Shown here piece after piece: positions 28,079-36,579 of a stretch of DNA of 64,000 bases. The DNA comes from an uncultured Muribaculaceae bacterium (GTDB taxonomy: Bacteria > Bacteroidota > Bacteroidia > Bacteroidales > Muribaculaceae): positions 62,001 to 126,000 of the forward strand of contig CAJUIW010000007.1 in assembly GCA_910586895.1 (NCBI GenBank), in the 5' to 3' direction. The notes under the pieces were generated by a model that worked only from the letters and a program-made list of their open reading frames with translations, did not search any database and was not told where the DNA came from. How positions within the stretch are numbered: the stretch's first letter is position 1; each line of letters starts with the position of its first letter. Made by a program: the position numbers and the translations under genes.

Positions 28079-29275
28079 TTATCTTTGGAAGTCGCGGAAT
28101 TTTTTGTTGTTGAGAGCGTTCTCAGCGGCGCGGTTATCATGCGAGGCAGCCCACTTGAAATAGTCGTAAGCCTTGCGCAAATCAACTTCAACGCCAAGTC
28201 CGTTGAGATACATATTGCCGAGTTCGTACAATGCGGTTCCGATAGCGGGAGCCTGCTGCCTGAACCCTCGGCTTTTGATACGCTCGGCAATGTGCTGATA
28301 TTCAAGCATCGACTTTTCAAAATCCTGCTTGCCACCAATACCGTCCCTGTAGCATTCGGCAAGTTTCAAGGTTGCCATGATTTCGCCAACATCAGCTCCT
28401 TTCCCATACCATTTGCGGGCCATCGTATCGTCTTGACCAACACCGTTGCCATAGCGATAAATATCGCCTATTCGCGCAAATGCCTCATGGCAGTTAAGTC
28501 CGGCAGCTTTCTTAAAACAGGAGAGAGCCTTTTTACCTTCGCCTAAATCACTATATGCACATCCCATTTTGAAAAATGCTTCTGCCTTAAAGAAGTCATC
28601 ACAGTCGCTTAAGGTTATATCTTTATATAGACGTATAGCTTGCGACAGACTCTGCTCATCATCTTCGTCAGAGAAGTAATCCAAAAGGTTCTCCGGCACG
28701 TCCTCGGCATATAGAAGTATGTCGGCAAGATTCATCTTATCTACCAAGCCGCCCTTTGCTGCCTTTGCAGTCAATAATTCAATCCAGAGATCATACCACT
28801 TCCTGGCAGATGCAAGGCCATCATTGGGGTTAACGTCCTCAGGACAATCCTCAACATATAGATTCATCAATGACTTGGCTGCATCAACCGAACCTTTGTC
28901 TGCCTTGGTTGCCAATAGGTCGAACCACCGCCTGTGCCATTCCAGAATCAACGCTTTTCGTCGTTCGGCATCTATACCATCGGGACAGTTATTACGATAT
29001 ATTTCCATGATGAGCATGGCGGCTTCGGTATTGCCGTTGTCGGCAGCCTTTTCAAACCAATATATAGCTTTCCGATTGTCGCATCCGTTGTGGTAGCCCC
29101 ACGAATAATACTTGCCGAGAAGCATCTGAGCCTTCGCATCGCCATGTTCGGCAGCAGGAGTTATTGCATCAACCGCCTGCCGTGCAGAGACGGCGTCACC
29201 CTCTCCAGCATGACATTTAATAAATTCCCGGACGATTTTGAAATATTCTGATAAGCCGTTGTTAGTTGCGTTCAT
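28079..29275 (-). CDS. Sel1-repeat (TPR-like) protein
   Basis: A 398-residue protein made of Sel1-like helical repeats of about 36 residues, visible as AKAQMLLGKYYSWGYHNGCDNRKAIYWFEKAADNG (approximate region 45-80), EAFARIGDIYRYGNGVGQDDTMARKWYGKGADVGE (about 270-305), and LYELGNMYLNGLGVEVDLRKAYDYFKWAASHDN near the C-terminus. There is no signal peptide. Such proteins are adaptors for protein complexes; in Bacteroidales islands they often accompany unknown small genes. It heads the three-gene run. Confidence 0.8.
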   Translation of the reverse strand: MNATNNGLSEYFKIVREFIKCHAGEGDAVSARQAVDAITPAAEHGDAKAQMLLGKYYSWGYHNGCDNRKAIYWFEKAADNGNTEAAMLIMEIYRNNCPDGIDAERRKALILEWHRRWFDLLATKADKGSVDAAKSLMNLYVEDCPEDVNPNDGLASARKWYDLWIELLTAKAAKGGLVDKMNLADILLYAEDVPENLLDYFSDEDDEQSLSQAIRLYKDITLSDCDDFFKAEAFFKMGCAYSDLGEGKKALSCFKKAAGLNCHEAFARIGDIYRYGNGVGQDDTMARKWYGKGADVGEIMATLKLAECYRDGIGGKQDFEKSMLEYQHIAERIKSRGFRQQAPAIGTALYELGNMYLNGLGVEVDLRKAYDYFKWAASHDNRAAENALNNKKFRDFQR

Positions 29276-29738
29276 ATATGGCAGACTCTCCTTTTGTGGT
29301 TTTATCGCTTGAAATTTTAGGATCTGCCGTATTGTTGAAAGTAGGGACGTAGGTTATATAGTGCGCTTGCCTTACAATAAACCGTTGATACAGGCATACG
29401 GCTATCCAAATCCAAAGTTACGATTTTTTTTGAGCTTTTTATCGCTTTGGCGTGGCAACCATAAAGCTTCAGGGCTTTTGTTACCATATCCTGAAATAAC
29501 AATATTGTCAGTTTTAGCACTGAAATTTTCCAGCTCTATCGGTACTCTCTTGGCGAACCTTTAGCTCATCGACCGGATGGAAAATAGATAGGAGTAATGA
29601 AGCAGATGCGTGCTAATCCTCATATTCCTGAAGATGCCAAGCCATCGCACCCCGAAGGCTACGAATAACATAGATAGCTGTCTGTAAGGAGGTGAACACT
29701 AACCTGAAGTGTCCACCTCTTTAAAGCAGTTGTGTGTT
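29276..29738. other. Intergenic region without a convincing gene
   Basis: These 460 bases contain only short open frames with no composition or motif pointing to a real protein. One half-site of the palindrome described for the neighbouring cassette (CTGCCG near 29334) is present but has no partner half and no -7 box at the right distance. Confidence 0.5.
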
Positions 29739-29963
29739 TCATTTACTCATTGAGGAATCAAGATAACCGGAGGTGAGATTTCCGGCCTTTTTCATATCCA
29801 CACCGTACTTTGTCATAAAGGCTGCGGCTATTTGTTCGCGTCCCTGGGGATTGTTGAGAGGATTGGACGATGTGGGAGTGACGACCTCAACGGTCATTCC
29901 TTTTTCGATAACTACGCCATTGCATGTACGTTTCGTTTTTGTTGTAAATTTCCAGATTGGCAT
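29739..29963 (-). CDS. DUF6140-like small protein
   Basis: A 74-residue protein from the ATG at 29963 (MPIWKFTTKTKRT); longer starts add a non-conserved piece. It matches the pattern I know as DUF6140: IEKGMTVEVVTP, then EQIAAAFMTKYGVDMKKAGNLTSGYLD. Its function is unknown. Family members are typically encoded in Bacteroidales mobile or accessory regions. Confidence 0.6.
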   Translation of the reverse strand: MPIWKFTTKTKRTCNGVVIEKGMTVEVVTPTSSNPLNNPQGREQIAAAFMTKYGVDMKKAGNLTSGYLDSSMSK

Positions 29964-30214
29964 TTTGTAAATATTCTTCTTGTTAATCATTAATTTCAAA
30001 AAGCCCCTTTTGTCGTAGAGAAGATGATACATGGTAATGCGTGATAAATCTTCTTGCCAACCGGCACGGAAGTATGCTCGATGGATTTATGCTCTTTGCC
30101 GGCTATGCTCGATGTAAGCGTCCCATAGGCCAACTCGGGTCATGACATTCCTAAATTCTTTCTCTTTTGGAGTTGTATCGCCGCTTCTCTATTTTACCGA
30201 CAAAAGGAGTGTGT

Positions 30215-30673
30215 TTAATCGACTAAATCAGTTTTGAAGCCCAAAGCCTGAATAGTCAGGTCAAGTTGTCGGAGTTGTGCCGCACTCTCATCGTAGATGT
30301 TACGGAACTCTTTGACATCTACAGTGCGCACGTATCGAATTTCGTTACGAGTATAGCGTTCCTCTTTATCGGTTACTTTTCGTAAAGCATCGTAAAGAGC
30401 CTTTACACGGATGCCAAGAGCATCACGTTCAGCAAGAAGAGATGTTATGTTCCTGCCATTCTCTAATACTGTCACTGCGTTGGTCATATTGATGCGGTAT
30501 ACCAGGCTGCGAAATTCAGCCAGTGCGGTATCCAATTCCTCGATAACCTGTTCGGTAGTTTCAGTTGCTTCGTCACCTTCCTGAATTTTGATGCAGTCTT
30601 TAAGGCGACTTTTCAACTGACTGATTTTGATGTTTAGTTGGGCACGTTGGCTCAATGCTTCAGCTAATTTCAT
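30215..30673 (-). CDS. DIP1984-family protein
   Basis: A 152-residue helical protein (MKLAEALSQRAQLNIKISQL, then ELDTALAEFRSLVYRINMTN, then the C-terminal LDLTIQALGF). The pattern matches the DIP1984 family, sometimes labelled septicolysin; no function is established. Its promoter carries the same palindrome-plus-10-bp-plus-TAnnTTTG arrangement as three other promoters of the cassette, so it belongs to that regulon. Confidence 0.75.
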   Translation of the reverse strand: MKLAEALSQRAQLNIKISQLKSRLKDCIKIQEGDEATETTEQVIEELDTALAEFRSLVYRINMTNAVTVLENGRNITSLLAERDALGIRVKALYDALRKVTDKEERYTRNEIRYVRTVDVKEFRNIYDESAAQLRQLDLTIQALGFKTDLVD

Positions 30674-30695
30674 ATCATGCTTTTTATTTACGATG

Positions 30696-30730
30696 CAAAG
30701 TTAAAACTCCATACCGCCAATCAACGGCAG
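30696..30730 (-). promoter_or_regulatory. Promoter and operator of the DIP1984 gene (site 4)
   Basis: The -7 box TAACTTTG (30696-30703, minus strand) lies 22 bases before the ATG. Ten bases further upstream is a 17-bp palindrome at 30714-30730; the plus strand reads CCGCCA-ATCAA-CGGCAG. One half deviates by one base from the other sites. The operator overlaps the last codons of the DprA-like gene. Confidence 0.7.
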
Positions 30731-31680
30731 CTATTAAAGAAATTTATGGGGTGTCTGATAAAACAGCTTTTAAGGAGAGATTGATTTCCACTGCGGTCGC
30801 TGTTAACTACGAAAATAGGTTTACAAAGTATTTTTCGAGTGCTGAGGGCATCTTTTATAATGGATCCAGAATCATAGGAAATCACTATTATTTTATCGGC
30901 AAGGGCTATCAATAGTTGCAGAACATACAATCTTTGGGCAGGTTCCAACCCATTAGCATCGCTCTCAGTGACTCTTTCCTTATGGTGGCATAATAGCAAG
31001 CCTCCTTGTTTCAAAAGCTGAGTTTCTAATTTATCAGTACCTTGTGGCCCTATGTATATGTGGTTTGAATTAACGGCGGCAATAGCTTTACCATAGTTTT
31101 CAACGCTTGATTTCAAAGCAGCAATGCCGAGTAGACTATAATCGCTCATGACAATATCACAACAGTGATATTGTGCAAGTTGACGAGCGATTTCAATCTC
31201 ATTTTCCGTACTATTAGCCTCGCCAATTATTGCAACTTTATAACCCTTTGTTACAAGGTCTCTGTTCCCTTTATAAAACAATTTATCTATGTTGAGTCCT
31301 TTCAGACCTATAAGTCGCTCAGGTAATTCACCATCAAATTGCTCGATGTCAAAATGGTCTGGATCCACATACGTTTTCAGTTCTTCTATATGAGGAAACA
31401 TTTCTGATGCGATATTCTGCGCAGTCTGTTCCAACTGCCGGAAATCATCTTCACAATAGAATCCATCAACTTTAAAATCTTGTACGTCTTGGTTCCAGTC
31501 CAAGTCCCATGTGTCGTCGCAACCAATAAGCTCACATGTCCAAGGATCGTGCCAGCGCCAACGAAGATATATGCAATACCTCTTATTGGTAGCAGGGTCT
31601 ATAAAATAGTAGTAGCATTGGCTCGGGCACCCCATCAAGTCTTCATACCAATGAAATCTTTTTACATCGTTTTCAGCCAT
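30721..31680 (-). CDS. DprA/SLOG-like Rossmann protein with extra N-terminal domain
   Basis: A 319-residue protein (ATG 31680). The C-terminal half (about 147-319) has the order of a DprA-like nucleotide- or ssDNA-binding fold: YKVAIIGEANSTENEIEIARQLAQY, then GKAIAAVNSNHIYI, GGLLLCHH, LYVLQLLIALADKIIVISYDSGS and KPIFVV. In DprA the corresponding SGS-L-I-T-A segment closes the binding site, and here it is SGSIIKDAL. The N-terminal 140 residues (WYEDLMGCPSQCYYYFIDPATNKRYCIYLRWRWHDPWT region) are aromatic-rich and new to me. The protein may bind DNA or a nucleotide signal; it is part of the palindrome regulon. Confidence 0.65.
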   Translation of the reverse strand: MAENDVKRFHWYEDLMGCPSQCYYYFIDPATNKRYCIYLRWRWHDPWTCELIGCDDTWDLDWNQDVQDFKVDGFYCEDDFRQLEQTAQNIASEMFPHIEELKTYVDPDHFDIEQFDGELPERLIGLKGLNIDKLFYKGNRDLVTKGYKVAIIGEANSTENEIEIARQLAQYHCCDIVMSDYSLLGIAALKSSVENYGKAIAAVNSNHIYIGPQGTDKLETQLLKQGGLLLCHHKERVTESDANGLEPAQRLYVLQLLIALADKIIVISYDSGSIIKDALSTRKILCKPIFVVNSDRSGNQSLLKSCFIRHPINFFNSCR

Positions 31681-31707
31681 AACTTTCTGTAATTTATTTT
31701 TACGATG

Positions 31708-31742
31708 CAAAATTACGCCACGCTACTGCCGTTATGCGGCAG
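31708..31742 (-). promoter_or_regulatory. Promoter and operator of the DprA-like gene (site 3)
   Basis: The -7 box TAATTTTG (31708-31715, minus strand) lies 27 bases before the ATG. The palindrome CTGCCG-TTATG-CGGCAG (31726-31742) is perfect over both six-base arms and sits exactly 10 bases upstream of the box. It occupies the place where a -33 element would be. Confidence 0.75.
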
Positions 31743-31777
31743 TCTGATTTGACACCTATGGATTTTCCCTATTTGTA

Positions 31778-32482
31778 TCAAAAGTTGACTTTGCCTGTAG
31801 GTCCGCTGCGATGTTTGACAAGTTCGAGTACGTGCGAGTATTCTGACGTTTCTGTATTATATTCATTTGTCAATACCCCGATAACATCACAATCGTATCT
31901 CAATTTGCTGTTGCGATTTTCTACTACACTTAGATCATCCAGTCCGATGACTATGGGAATATTTGTTTCCAAAGCCAATTGTTTAAAACAACGTATTTTG
32001 GAGCACTGTTGACCTTCAAAATCTCGAAATTTAATATTTATATTCTGTGGAAAAAAAAACTTTTGTATATCTTCAACGAAAACAATTCCAACTCCAAAAT
32101 CCCGAACCATTTTTCTTACCAACAGTCGTAATGAAAAGATAGATATTTCACATTCGGATAGAATTAGGATTTCATTGTTATTGGTTTCCACAACATCTAA
32201 TTTCAGAATGTCTTCACCACATTCTATAATGCGTTCCTTGTATGGGCACGATTTGTAATAGCCCATTTTATGGACATTTCTACAAAACACCCCAATGTTG
32301 GCGGATGTATTCTGCGATGTACCAATAATTTGTTTACTGAAGAACTCATCCAAGAGTTCTTTATCTTTGGCACACATCATGTTTAGGTCGGAGCGTTGCC
32401 AACCACCGGAAAAACAACCACCCGTTAATTGGTCAAGTTCTGGATTGCCGGTCAAAACCGGTGCGGTATCATCCCAATTCAT
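31778..32482 (-). CDS. DnaB-helicase-like RecA-fold protein lacking Walker A
   Basis: A 234-residue protein that follows the C-terminal domain of DnaB: TGNPELDQLTGG (like the G-F-x-x-L-D-x-L-T-G-G start), GVGIVFVEDIQKF (Walker B position), CFKQLALETNIPIVIGLDDLS (like LK.LA.EL.VPVI.L.QL), DCDVIGVL, and the ending VLELVKHRSGPTGKVNF (like KHRNGPTG). At the Walker A position, where DnaB has GKT, it reads CAKDKELLDEFF, so ATP binding of the normal kind is unlikely. The N-terminal primase-interaction domain is missing too. It may be a decoy, clamp or inhibitor of the replicative helicase, or a structural RecA-fold subunit. Confidence 0.6.
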   Translation of the reverse strand: MNWDDTAPVLTGNPELDQLTGGCFSGGWQRSDLNMMCAKDKELLDEFFSKQIIGTSQNTSANIGVFCRNVHKMGYYKSCPYKERIIECGEDILKLDVVETNNNEILILSECEISIFSLRLLVRKMVRDFGVGIVFVEDIQKFFFPQNINIKFRDFEGQQCSKIRCFKQLALETNIPIVIGLDDLSVVENRNSKLRYDCDVIGVLTNEYNTETSEYSHVLELVKHRSGPTGKVNF

Positions 32483-32515
32483 ATTTTTTTGATAAATGTG
32501 CTAGATTAATTAAAA

Positions 32516-32950
32516 TCATTCAATGCTAGATTTGATCGATTGCTTTTTTGTTTTGCAAATAGATAGCTCCGGTACCAAGGAGTACCCAAGAGACTGCATA
32601 CGGTTTTCTATGTATTCTTTTCCTTTTTCGGTTAATCGCGCTTCAACACATTTCATATCAGCACCGGATTCGTAGATCATATTACCGTCTTTATCTTTGT
32701 AGTAACTGCCCATATTTCCATCTCCATGCACATAAGGCTCTCTAACCTTATATTCATGGGACATATCATAGATCATTTGTGTTATTTCAGACAGTGAATC
32801 TGATATGTGATTAGAGAAGTATAGCACACATGCGGCAACGATTCGGGAAACTTTTACTGAGGGCTTGTCGGGGTATAGCCCCATATAATACATTGCTACC
32901 AGGATATACTCATGCTCCGGCGAGAGAAAGCGACTTCGTTTTGTCTTCAT
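32516..32950 (-). CDS. Hypothetical protein (144 aa)
   Basis: A cytoplasmic protein beginning MKTKRSRFLSPEHEYILVAM. The first 60 residues are helical and the last part (GADMKCVEARLTEKGKEYIENRM) looks like the end of a winged-helix domain. No family was recognised. Its ATG overlaps the stop of the upstream TDG-like gene (ATGA), so translation is coupled. Confidence 0.55.
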   Translation of the reverse strand: MKTKRSRFLSPEHEYILVAMYYMGLYPDKPSVKVSRIVAACVLYFSNHISDSLSEITQMIYDMSHEYKVREPYVHGDGNMGSYYKDKDGNMIYESGADMKCVEARLTEKGKEYIENRMQSLGYSLVPELSICKTKKQSIKSSIE

Positions 32951-34098
32951 TTGAAAATCTCTTTGAGTTGGTATTCTATCTCTTGGATTTCGCGGTGGAT
33001 TGCTTCTGACAGTTCTTCAGCATTGTTCAGGTTATATTCAGATATTGTCTTCTCACCAAGGGCGGTAGAAGTTGTGGTGTAACCTTTACTGAGAAGTAAG
33101 TCAATCACTTCGCGGTAATGAGAATAGATTTCATAAAGCTTTGTGTCGCTGGAATTATACTGAGTCTTCCCGTTCCAATTAATATGGCGGAAATAAACAT
33201 ATTGTTTTGAGGATTGTGCTACTACTTTGGCATGTATATGGCCGTTTAGACTGATAGTCAGCACATCTTTTTGCCATGAGGCCTCTGGAAATAATTTGTG
33301 CACAAGTGAGAGTGTGTCAAGAGCAAGTTGTTTTGTGCTATTATTGTGAATAGCACGGGGCGCTTTTACTTCTTGCCATTCATCCTTAAAAGACGTTTGG
33401 AGAAGATTTGAAATGTTGTCCAACCCGAGCATTCGATGTTCCCGGATGAGTTTAAGCGATTTCTGAATAAGATTTTTGTAAGCATTAGAATACCTGGATG
33501 CAGGGTGATAAATGCTGACAAACAAAATATCTTTGTATTTTCCCAGCATGAGTCTGCGGCCAAAAACCTTGACCATTTTGAAGTCTTTGCCCAATACCCG
33601 CTCCATTCTTGAAAAATTGTCAGGCGAGAGACTCACTACTAATTCGGGCGATAATATTTCAATCAGCTTTATTGTGCAAGCGAGTGTTTTGTCATAAAGT
33701 TCCTCAAATACCTCATTGGCTTTGGGCGTATTGAAAAAAGTGGCATTGGTAAAGACGCACTCGCGCTTCTCTGTTTCTTTAATGTCAGAGAAAGCTGCTG
33801 ACAACAGATTCATTACGTTTTGCCAATACCGCCATTGAGTATGATTGACCCAGTCAACATTTCCACGTATTAAATGTAGGTAAGGCTGGTTCAATTCATT
33901 GAATTTCCAAAGCGGGTTTTCTACCATTTTAGAGAAGCTGCCTCCAGAACCTGGATTTATACCCATCACCACCACTTTTACCGGAGAGACAATATCATTG
34001 AGGGGCGATTGAGAATAGAATCCCAAGTCGTGCTGTTTTATGAGCGTTTCGTAAACTTGATAAGTCTCCTTAGCCCATTTTTCGATTTTTCCTTTCAT
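32947..34098 (-). CDS. TDG/Mug-like uracil-DNA-glycosylase-fold protein B
   Basis: A 383-residue protein from ATG 34098; the start was chosen by alignment with the paralogue at 35360-36520. Motif 1 is VVVMGINPGSG (residues 42-52), matching the GINPG motif of Mug/TDG glycosylases in which the Asn is catalytic. FTNATFFNT (116-124), VVSLS and IYHPASRYS (196-204, motif 2 position, like HPS) follow. The C-terminal 150 residues are an extra domain with a strand-rich core (QYVYFRHINWNGK). It may remove or sense damaged or modified bases, such as modified phage DNA. Residues between the motifs do not match a standard family length, so enzymatic activity is inference. Confidence 0.6.
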   Translation of the reverse strand: MKGKIEKWAKETYQVYETLIKQHDLGFYSQSPLNDIVSPVKVVVMGINPGSGGSFSKMVENPLWKFNELNQPYLHLIRGNVDWVNHTQWRYWQNVMNLLSAAFSDIKETEKRECVFTNATFFNTPKANEVFEELYDKTLACTIKLIEILSPELVVSLSPDNFSRMERVLGKDFKMVKVFGRRLMLGKYKDILFVSIYHPASRYSNAYKNLIQKSLKLIREHRMLGLDNISNLLQTSFKDEWQEVKAPRAIHNNSTKQLALDTLSLVHKLFPEASWQKDVLTISLNGHIHAKVVAQSSKQYVYFRHINWNGKTQYNSSDTKLYEIYSHYREVIDLLLSKGYTTTSTALGEKTISEYNLNNAEELSEAIHREIQEIEYQLKEIFK

Positions 34099-34226
34099 TT
34101 TATTTCTATTGATGTTTGTTGAGGTTTTCAATCATAGCGAGCTCATAGTTGAACTTGAACGAATGGATATTAGAGTTGTTTGTGCCTCAAAGGAGGTCTT
34201 TCCCATTTGCGGTTGACCCATAACCA

Positions 34227-34433
34227 TTACAAATCTTCGTAGGCAGGAAGATTTTCAAGAGTCGGAGAAAGAGCTGCCAGCTTTTTTATTGTCAGTCCAT
34301 AAATGTATTTAGTCTGCTTCTCTGTGAGATGGGTTTCCTCCTGAATTCGTTTAATACATTCGGCTTTCCCGCAGCCTGTTCTTATGATATTGATGATGGT
34401 GTCTAATTTAGACATTGACTGTTGATTGTTCAT
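34227..34433 (-). CDS. Small helical protein (68 aa)
   Basis: A 68-residue protein with a helix-turn-helix look: SMSKLDTIINIIRTGCGKAE, then CIKRIQEETHLTEKQTKYIYGLTIKKL in approximate order. It follows the WYL regulator gene by three bases. It could be a partner of that regulator or a small DNA-binding protein. I do not recognise the family. Confidence 0.5.
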   Translation of the reverse strand: MNNQQSMSKLDTIINIIRTGCGKAECIKRIQEETHLTEKQTKYIYGLTIKKLAALSPTLENLPAYEDL

Positions 34434-34436
34434 AGA

Positions 34437-35357
34437 TTAATGTTTAGATTGAGAGTTGTAGACTGCACACATGTTGTGTGCTGTGGTTTGAAATGTATTG
34501 CGAAGCCATTGGGGTGAGATTACTTCTACAGAGGCTCCGTATTTCAGTAGTTCCTGTATGAAATCGAAGGTCGGGCGCAGGTAGAACGAAAAAATTGAGT
34601 AATCATCGTGTCGTTCTTTCTCCGCTTGACTGTGGTGAAGTGGTAGTGAACGGAAATAGTTTTGCTGTCCATGCATAACTTTTACTTCAACGACTTCAGC
34701 CTTGTGAGAGTCTAATATCACGCCAATACTCTCAGCGAAATATTCATCGGCACTGAAATCTTTCGGTAGGCTGAACTTCGTATCGGTCTGTTTTACATCT
34801 ATAATTCTGTCGAGTGAATAGACGCGCATATTGTAGTCCGTAGCACGACGTCCAAGTACATACCACCGCTGGCGGAACACCTTGACGCAATATGGCGCAA
34901 TCTCCACAGTATAAGGTGTGCTGTCGAACTTCTTATGCTCGATGTAGATTGTAAATCCGTCGCGCATCGCTTCGATTATTGGAGTGAGAAAACGCTGCCC
35001 TGACGGAATCTCCTCAAAGAGGATGCGATGTTTCAAATGGTGGCTCTCATTGATTAGATTGTTTACCGCAAATGTATTCAACAGCCAGGCCCTAACTCCG
35101 CCGTGCTCCATATCATCGCGGTTTGAAATCTTATACTTCTTGCTATCTGAGCGGTCGCAGTATATGTCGATATCGAACAGCTCCTTAATGGCATCTTTAT
35201 GTCGATGAAAGGTCCGTTCTGGGATTTCATCCTCATTGTCGGTATTATATCGCGAACGCGACCAGTAGCGGTTTATCTCATCACGCGTAATACCATCGGT
35301 TCGATAAATCAAATCGACCAACCAAATGTATCGGTTAAAAAGTTCGGATGCAGCCAT
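34437..35357 (-). CDS. WYL-domain transcriptional regulator
   Basis: A 306-residue regulator with the typical three parts: an N-terminal winged helix (about 1-95, ending in the ERTFHRHKDAIKELFDIDIYCD stretch), the WYL domain (about 125-200, with FRQRWYVLGRR near 165 as the family motif W-Y-L), and the WCX C-terminal dimerisation part (about 210-290). WYL regulators bind nucleic acid or nucleotide ligands and often control phage defence (CapW, BrxR) or DNA damage genes. It sits within the regulon whose promoters carry a shared palindrome, so it is the prime candidate for binding that site. A GTG start at 35363 overlapping the previous stop is also possible. Confidence 0.88.
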   Translation of the reverse strand: MAASELFNRYIWLVDLIYRTDGITRDEINRYWSRSRYNTDNEDEIPERTFHRHKDAIKELFDIDIYCDRSDSKKYKISNRDDMEHGGVRAWLLNTFAVNNLINESHHLKHRILFEEIPSGQRFLTPIIEAMRDGFTIYIEHKKFDSTPYTVEIAPYCVKVFRQRWYVLGRRATDYNMRVYSLDRIIDVKQTDTKFSLPKDFSADEYFAESIGVILDSHKAEVVEVKVMHGQQNYFRSLPLHHSQAEKERHDDYSIFSFYLRPTFDFIQELLKYGASVEVISPQWLRNTFQTTAHNMCAVYNSQSKH

Positions 35358-35359
35358 AT

Positions 35360-36520
35360 TCACTTATAGTTTTCTATAATATCCTTTACACTTTCAAGTT
35401 CTGATTTTATTTCATGCAGAAATTCATCGAGCGTATTAGCATACCGTGTTGACATTTTTATCATTGCCGGTAAATTGCCGTCCTTGCCTTCATCATAGGC
35501 AAACTTGGACAGAATATTGACAATTTGAGACCATTCTGACGAATCTTTATTTTGGGTAGCAACTCTTACGAAACTATTTGATTGAGCCACAAGTTGAAAA
35601 TAAACGTCACTGCTCAACCAAACTTTTGTCCACTTTGCGTTTTGTACAACATCGCACGGTTTGAATGTGGCATACACCCACTCCTTGAATTTTCCCAATA
35701 GACTCATAATTAGTTCGCTGTTTAAACCGTTGGTGGAAGGCGTGGGATTCCCATTCAAAACATCAAGCCAAAGAGCACCACATTTTGAGAGTAAAATGTC
35801 AGTAAGGGAATCAATATTTTCAGAAACATGGTCATAAGTGACCATAATTGCTTCTTTAACAAGGGCTGTCAGAGGCTTACTATATCTGAAAGCTGTATGG
35901 TAAATGCCAATATAAGTTGTTCCGTTCCTTTTCCCCACCAAGAACGCATTATCGAATACTTTGCGGTATTTAAAAGTGTCAGTCGTATAGTTCTTTATAC
36001 GCTTGAAATTCTCAAGACCACTGAGGCAAACAACAATTTCTGGCTTTAGAACTTCGTCTATAAGCTGCATGGTGATTGGCACAGTAATCTCATAGATTTT
36101 CTTCTGATTTTTAAGTTCATATTCTCTTCGGGTATTGAAAAAAGTGGCATTTGTAAACACACATATTGTATCGAGCTGTGTATCTATTTCACCAAACGTA
36201 GGCCTCAGCAACCCCAAAGTTTTCCTTACATAGGGCCATGGCCATTTTGGATCTTGTGGATTATTCCATCTGGGATTTCCCCGAAGGAGATGTTGGGGGT
36301 TATTCTCTATTCCTCCCTGTAATGTCCATAATTCACTATTTTTCTGATCTTGGAATGAGCTTCCGGAGCCTGGATTAATTCCCATAATAACAACCTTCAC
36401 CTTCTCAGGATTTACTCTACTTAAGGGCGTTTGCTGGTAAAAGGCCAAATCAATGTCCTTATCGCATGCAAGTTCGGTGTAGTCTTGTATGGCTTTTTCG
36501 GCCCAATCTTCTTTCGTCAT
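35360..36520 (-). CDS. TDG/Mug-like uracil-DNA-glycosylase-fold protein A
   Basis: A 386-residue paralogue of the protein at 32947-34098. Shared landmarks are VVIMGINPGSG (43-53, motif 1 with the Asn), FTNATFFNT (122-130), VVCLSG (163-168) and IYHTAFRYS (206-214). At the motif 2 position it has HTAFRYS in place of HPASRYS of protein B, so the Pro of HPx is lost. This could mean a changed or absent activity while keeping the fold. The C-terminal third is an extra domain, as in B. It is the first gene of its transcript and has operator site 2 in front of it. Confidence 0.6.
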   Translation of the reverse strand: MTKEDWAEKAIQDYTELACDKDIDLAFYQQTPLSRVNPEKVKVVIMGINPGSGSSFQDQKNSELWTLQGGIENNPQHLLRGNPRWNNPQDPKWPWPYVRKTLGLLRPTFGEIDTQLDTICVFTNATFFNTRREYELKNQKKIYEITVPITMQLIDEVLKPEIVVCLSGLENFKRIKNYTTDTFKYRKVFDNAFLVGKRNGTTYIGIYHTAFRYSKPLTALVKEAIMVTYDHVSENIDSLTDILLSKCGALWLDVLNGNPTPSTNGLNSELIMSLLGKFKEWVYATFKPCDVVQNAKWTKVWLSSDVYFQLVAQSNSFVRVATQNKDSSEWSQIVNILSKFAYDEGKDGNLPAMIKMSTRYANTLDEFLHEIKSELESVKDIIENYK

Positions 36521-36544
36521 AATAAGTTGGATTTATCTTTTTCG

Positions 36545-36579
36545 CAAAGCTAATCAATCAAACTGACATTTTGTGGCAG
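36545..36579 (-). promoter_or_regulatory. Promoter and operator of the TDG-A/WYL transcript (site 2)
   Basis: The -7 box TAGCTTTG (36545-36552, minus strand) lies 24 bases before the ATG. The palindrome CTGACA-TTTTG-TGGCAG (36563-36579) is 10 bases upstream of it and five of six arm positions pair. The operator lies inside the final codons of the upstream AAA ATPase gene. Since this transcript includes the WYL regulator, autoregulation is suggested. Confidence 0.72.

Noticed and set aside
29317..29520. A 67-residue minus-strand frame before the Sel1 gene
   Set aside because: No motif, no promoter, and the same bases are open on the other strand.
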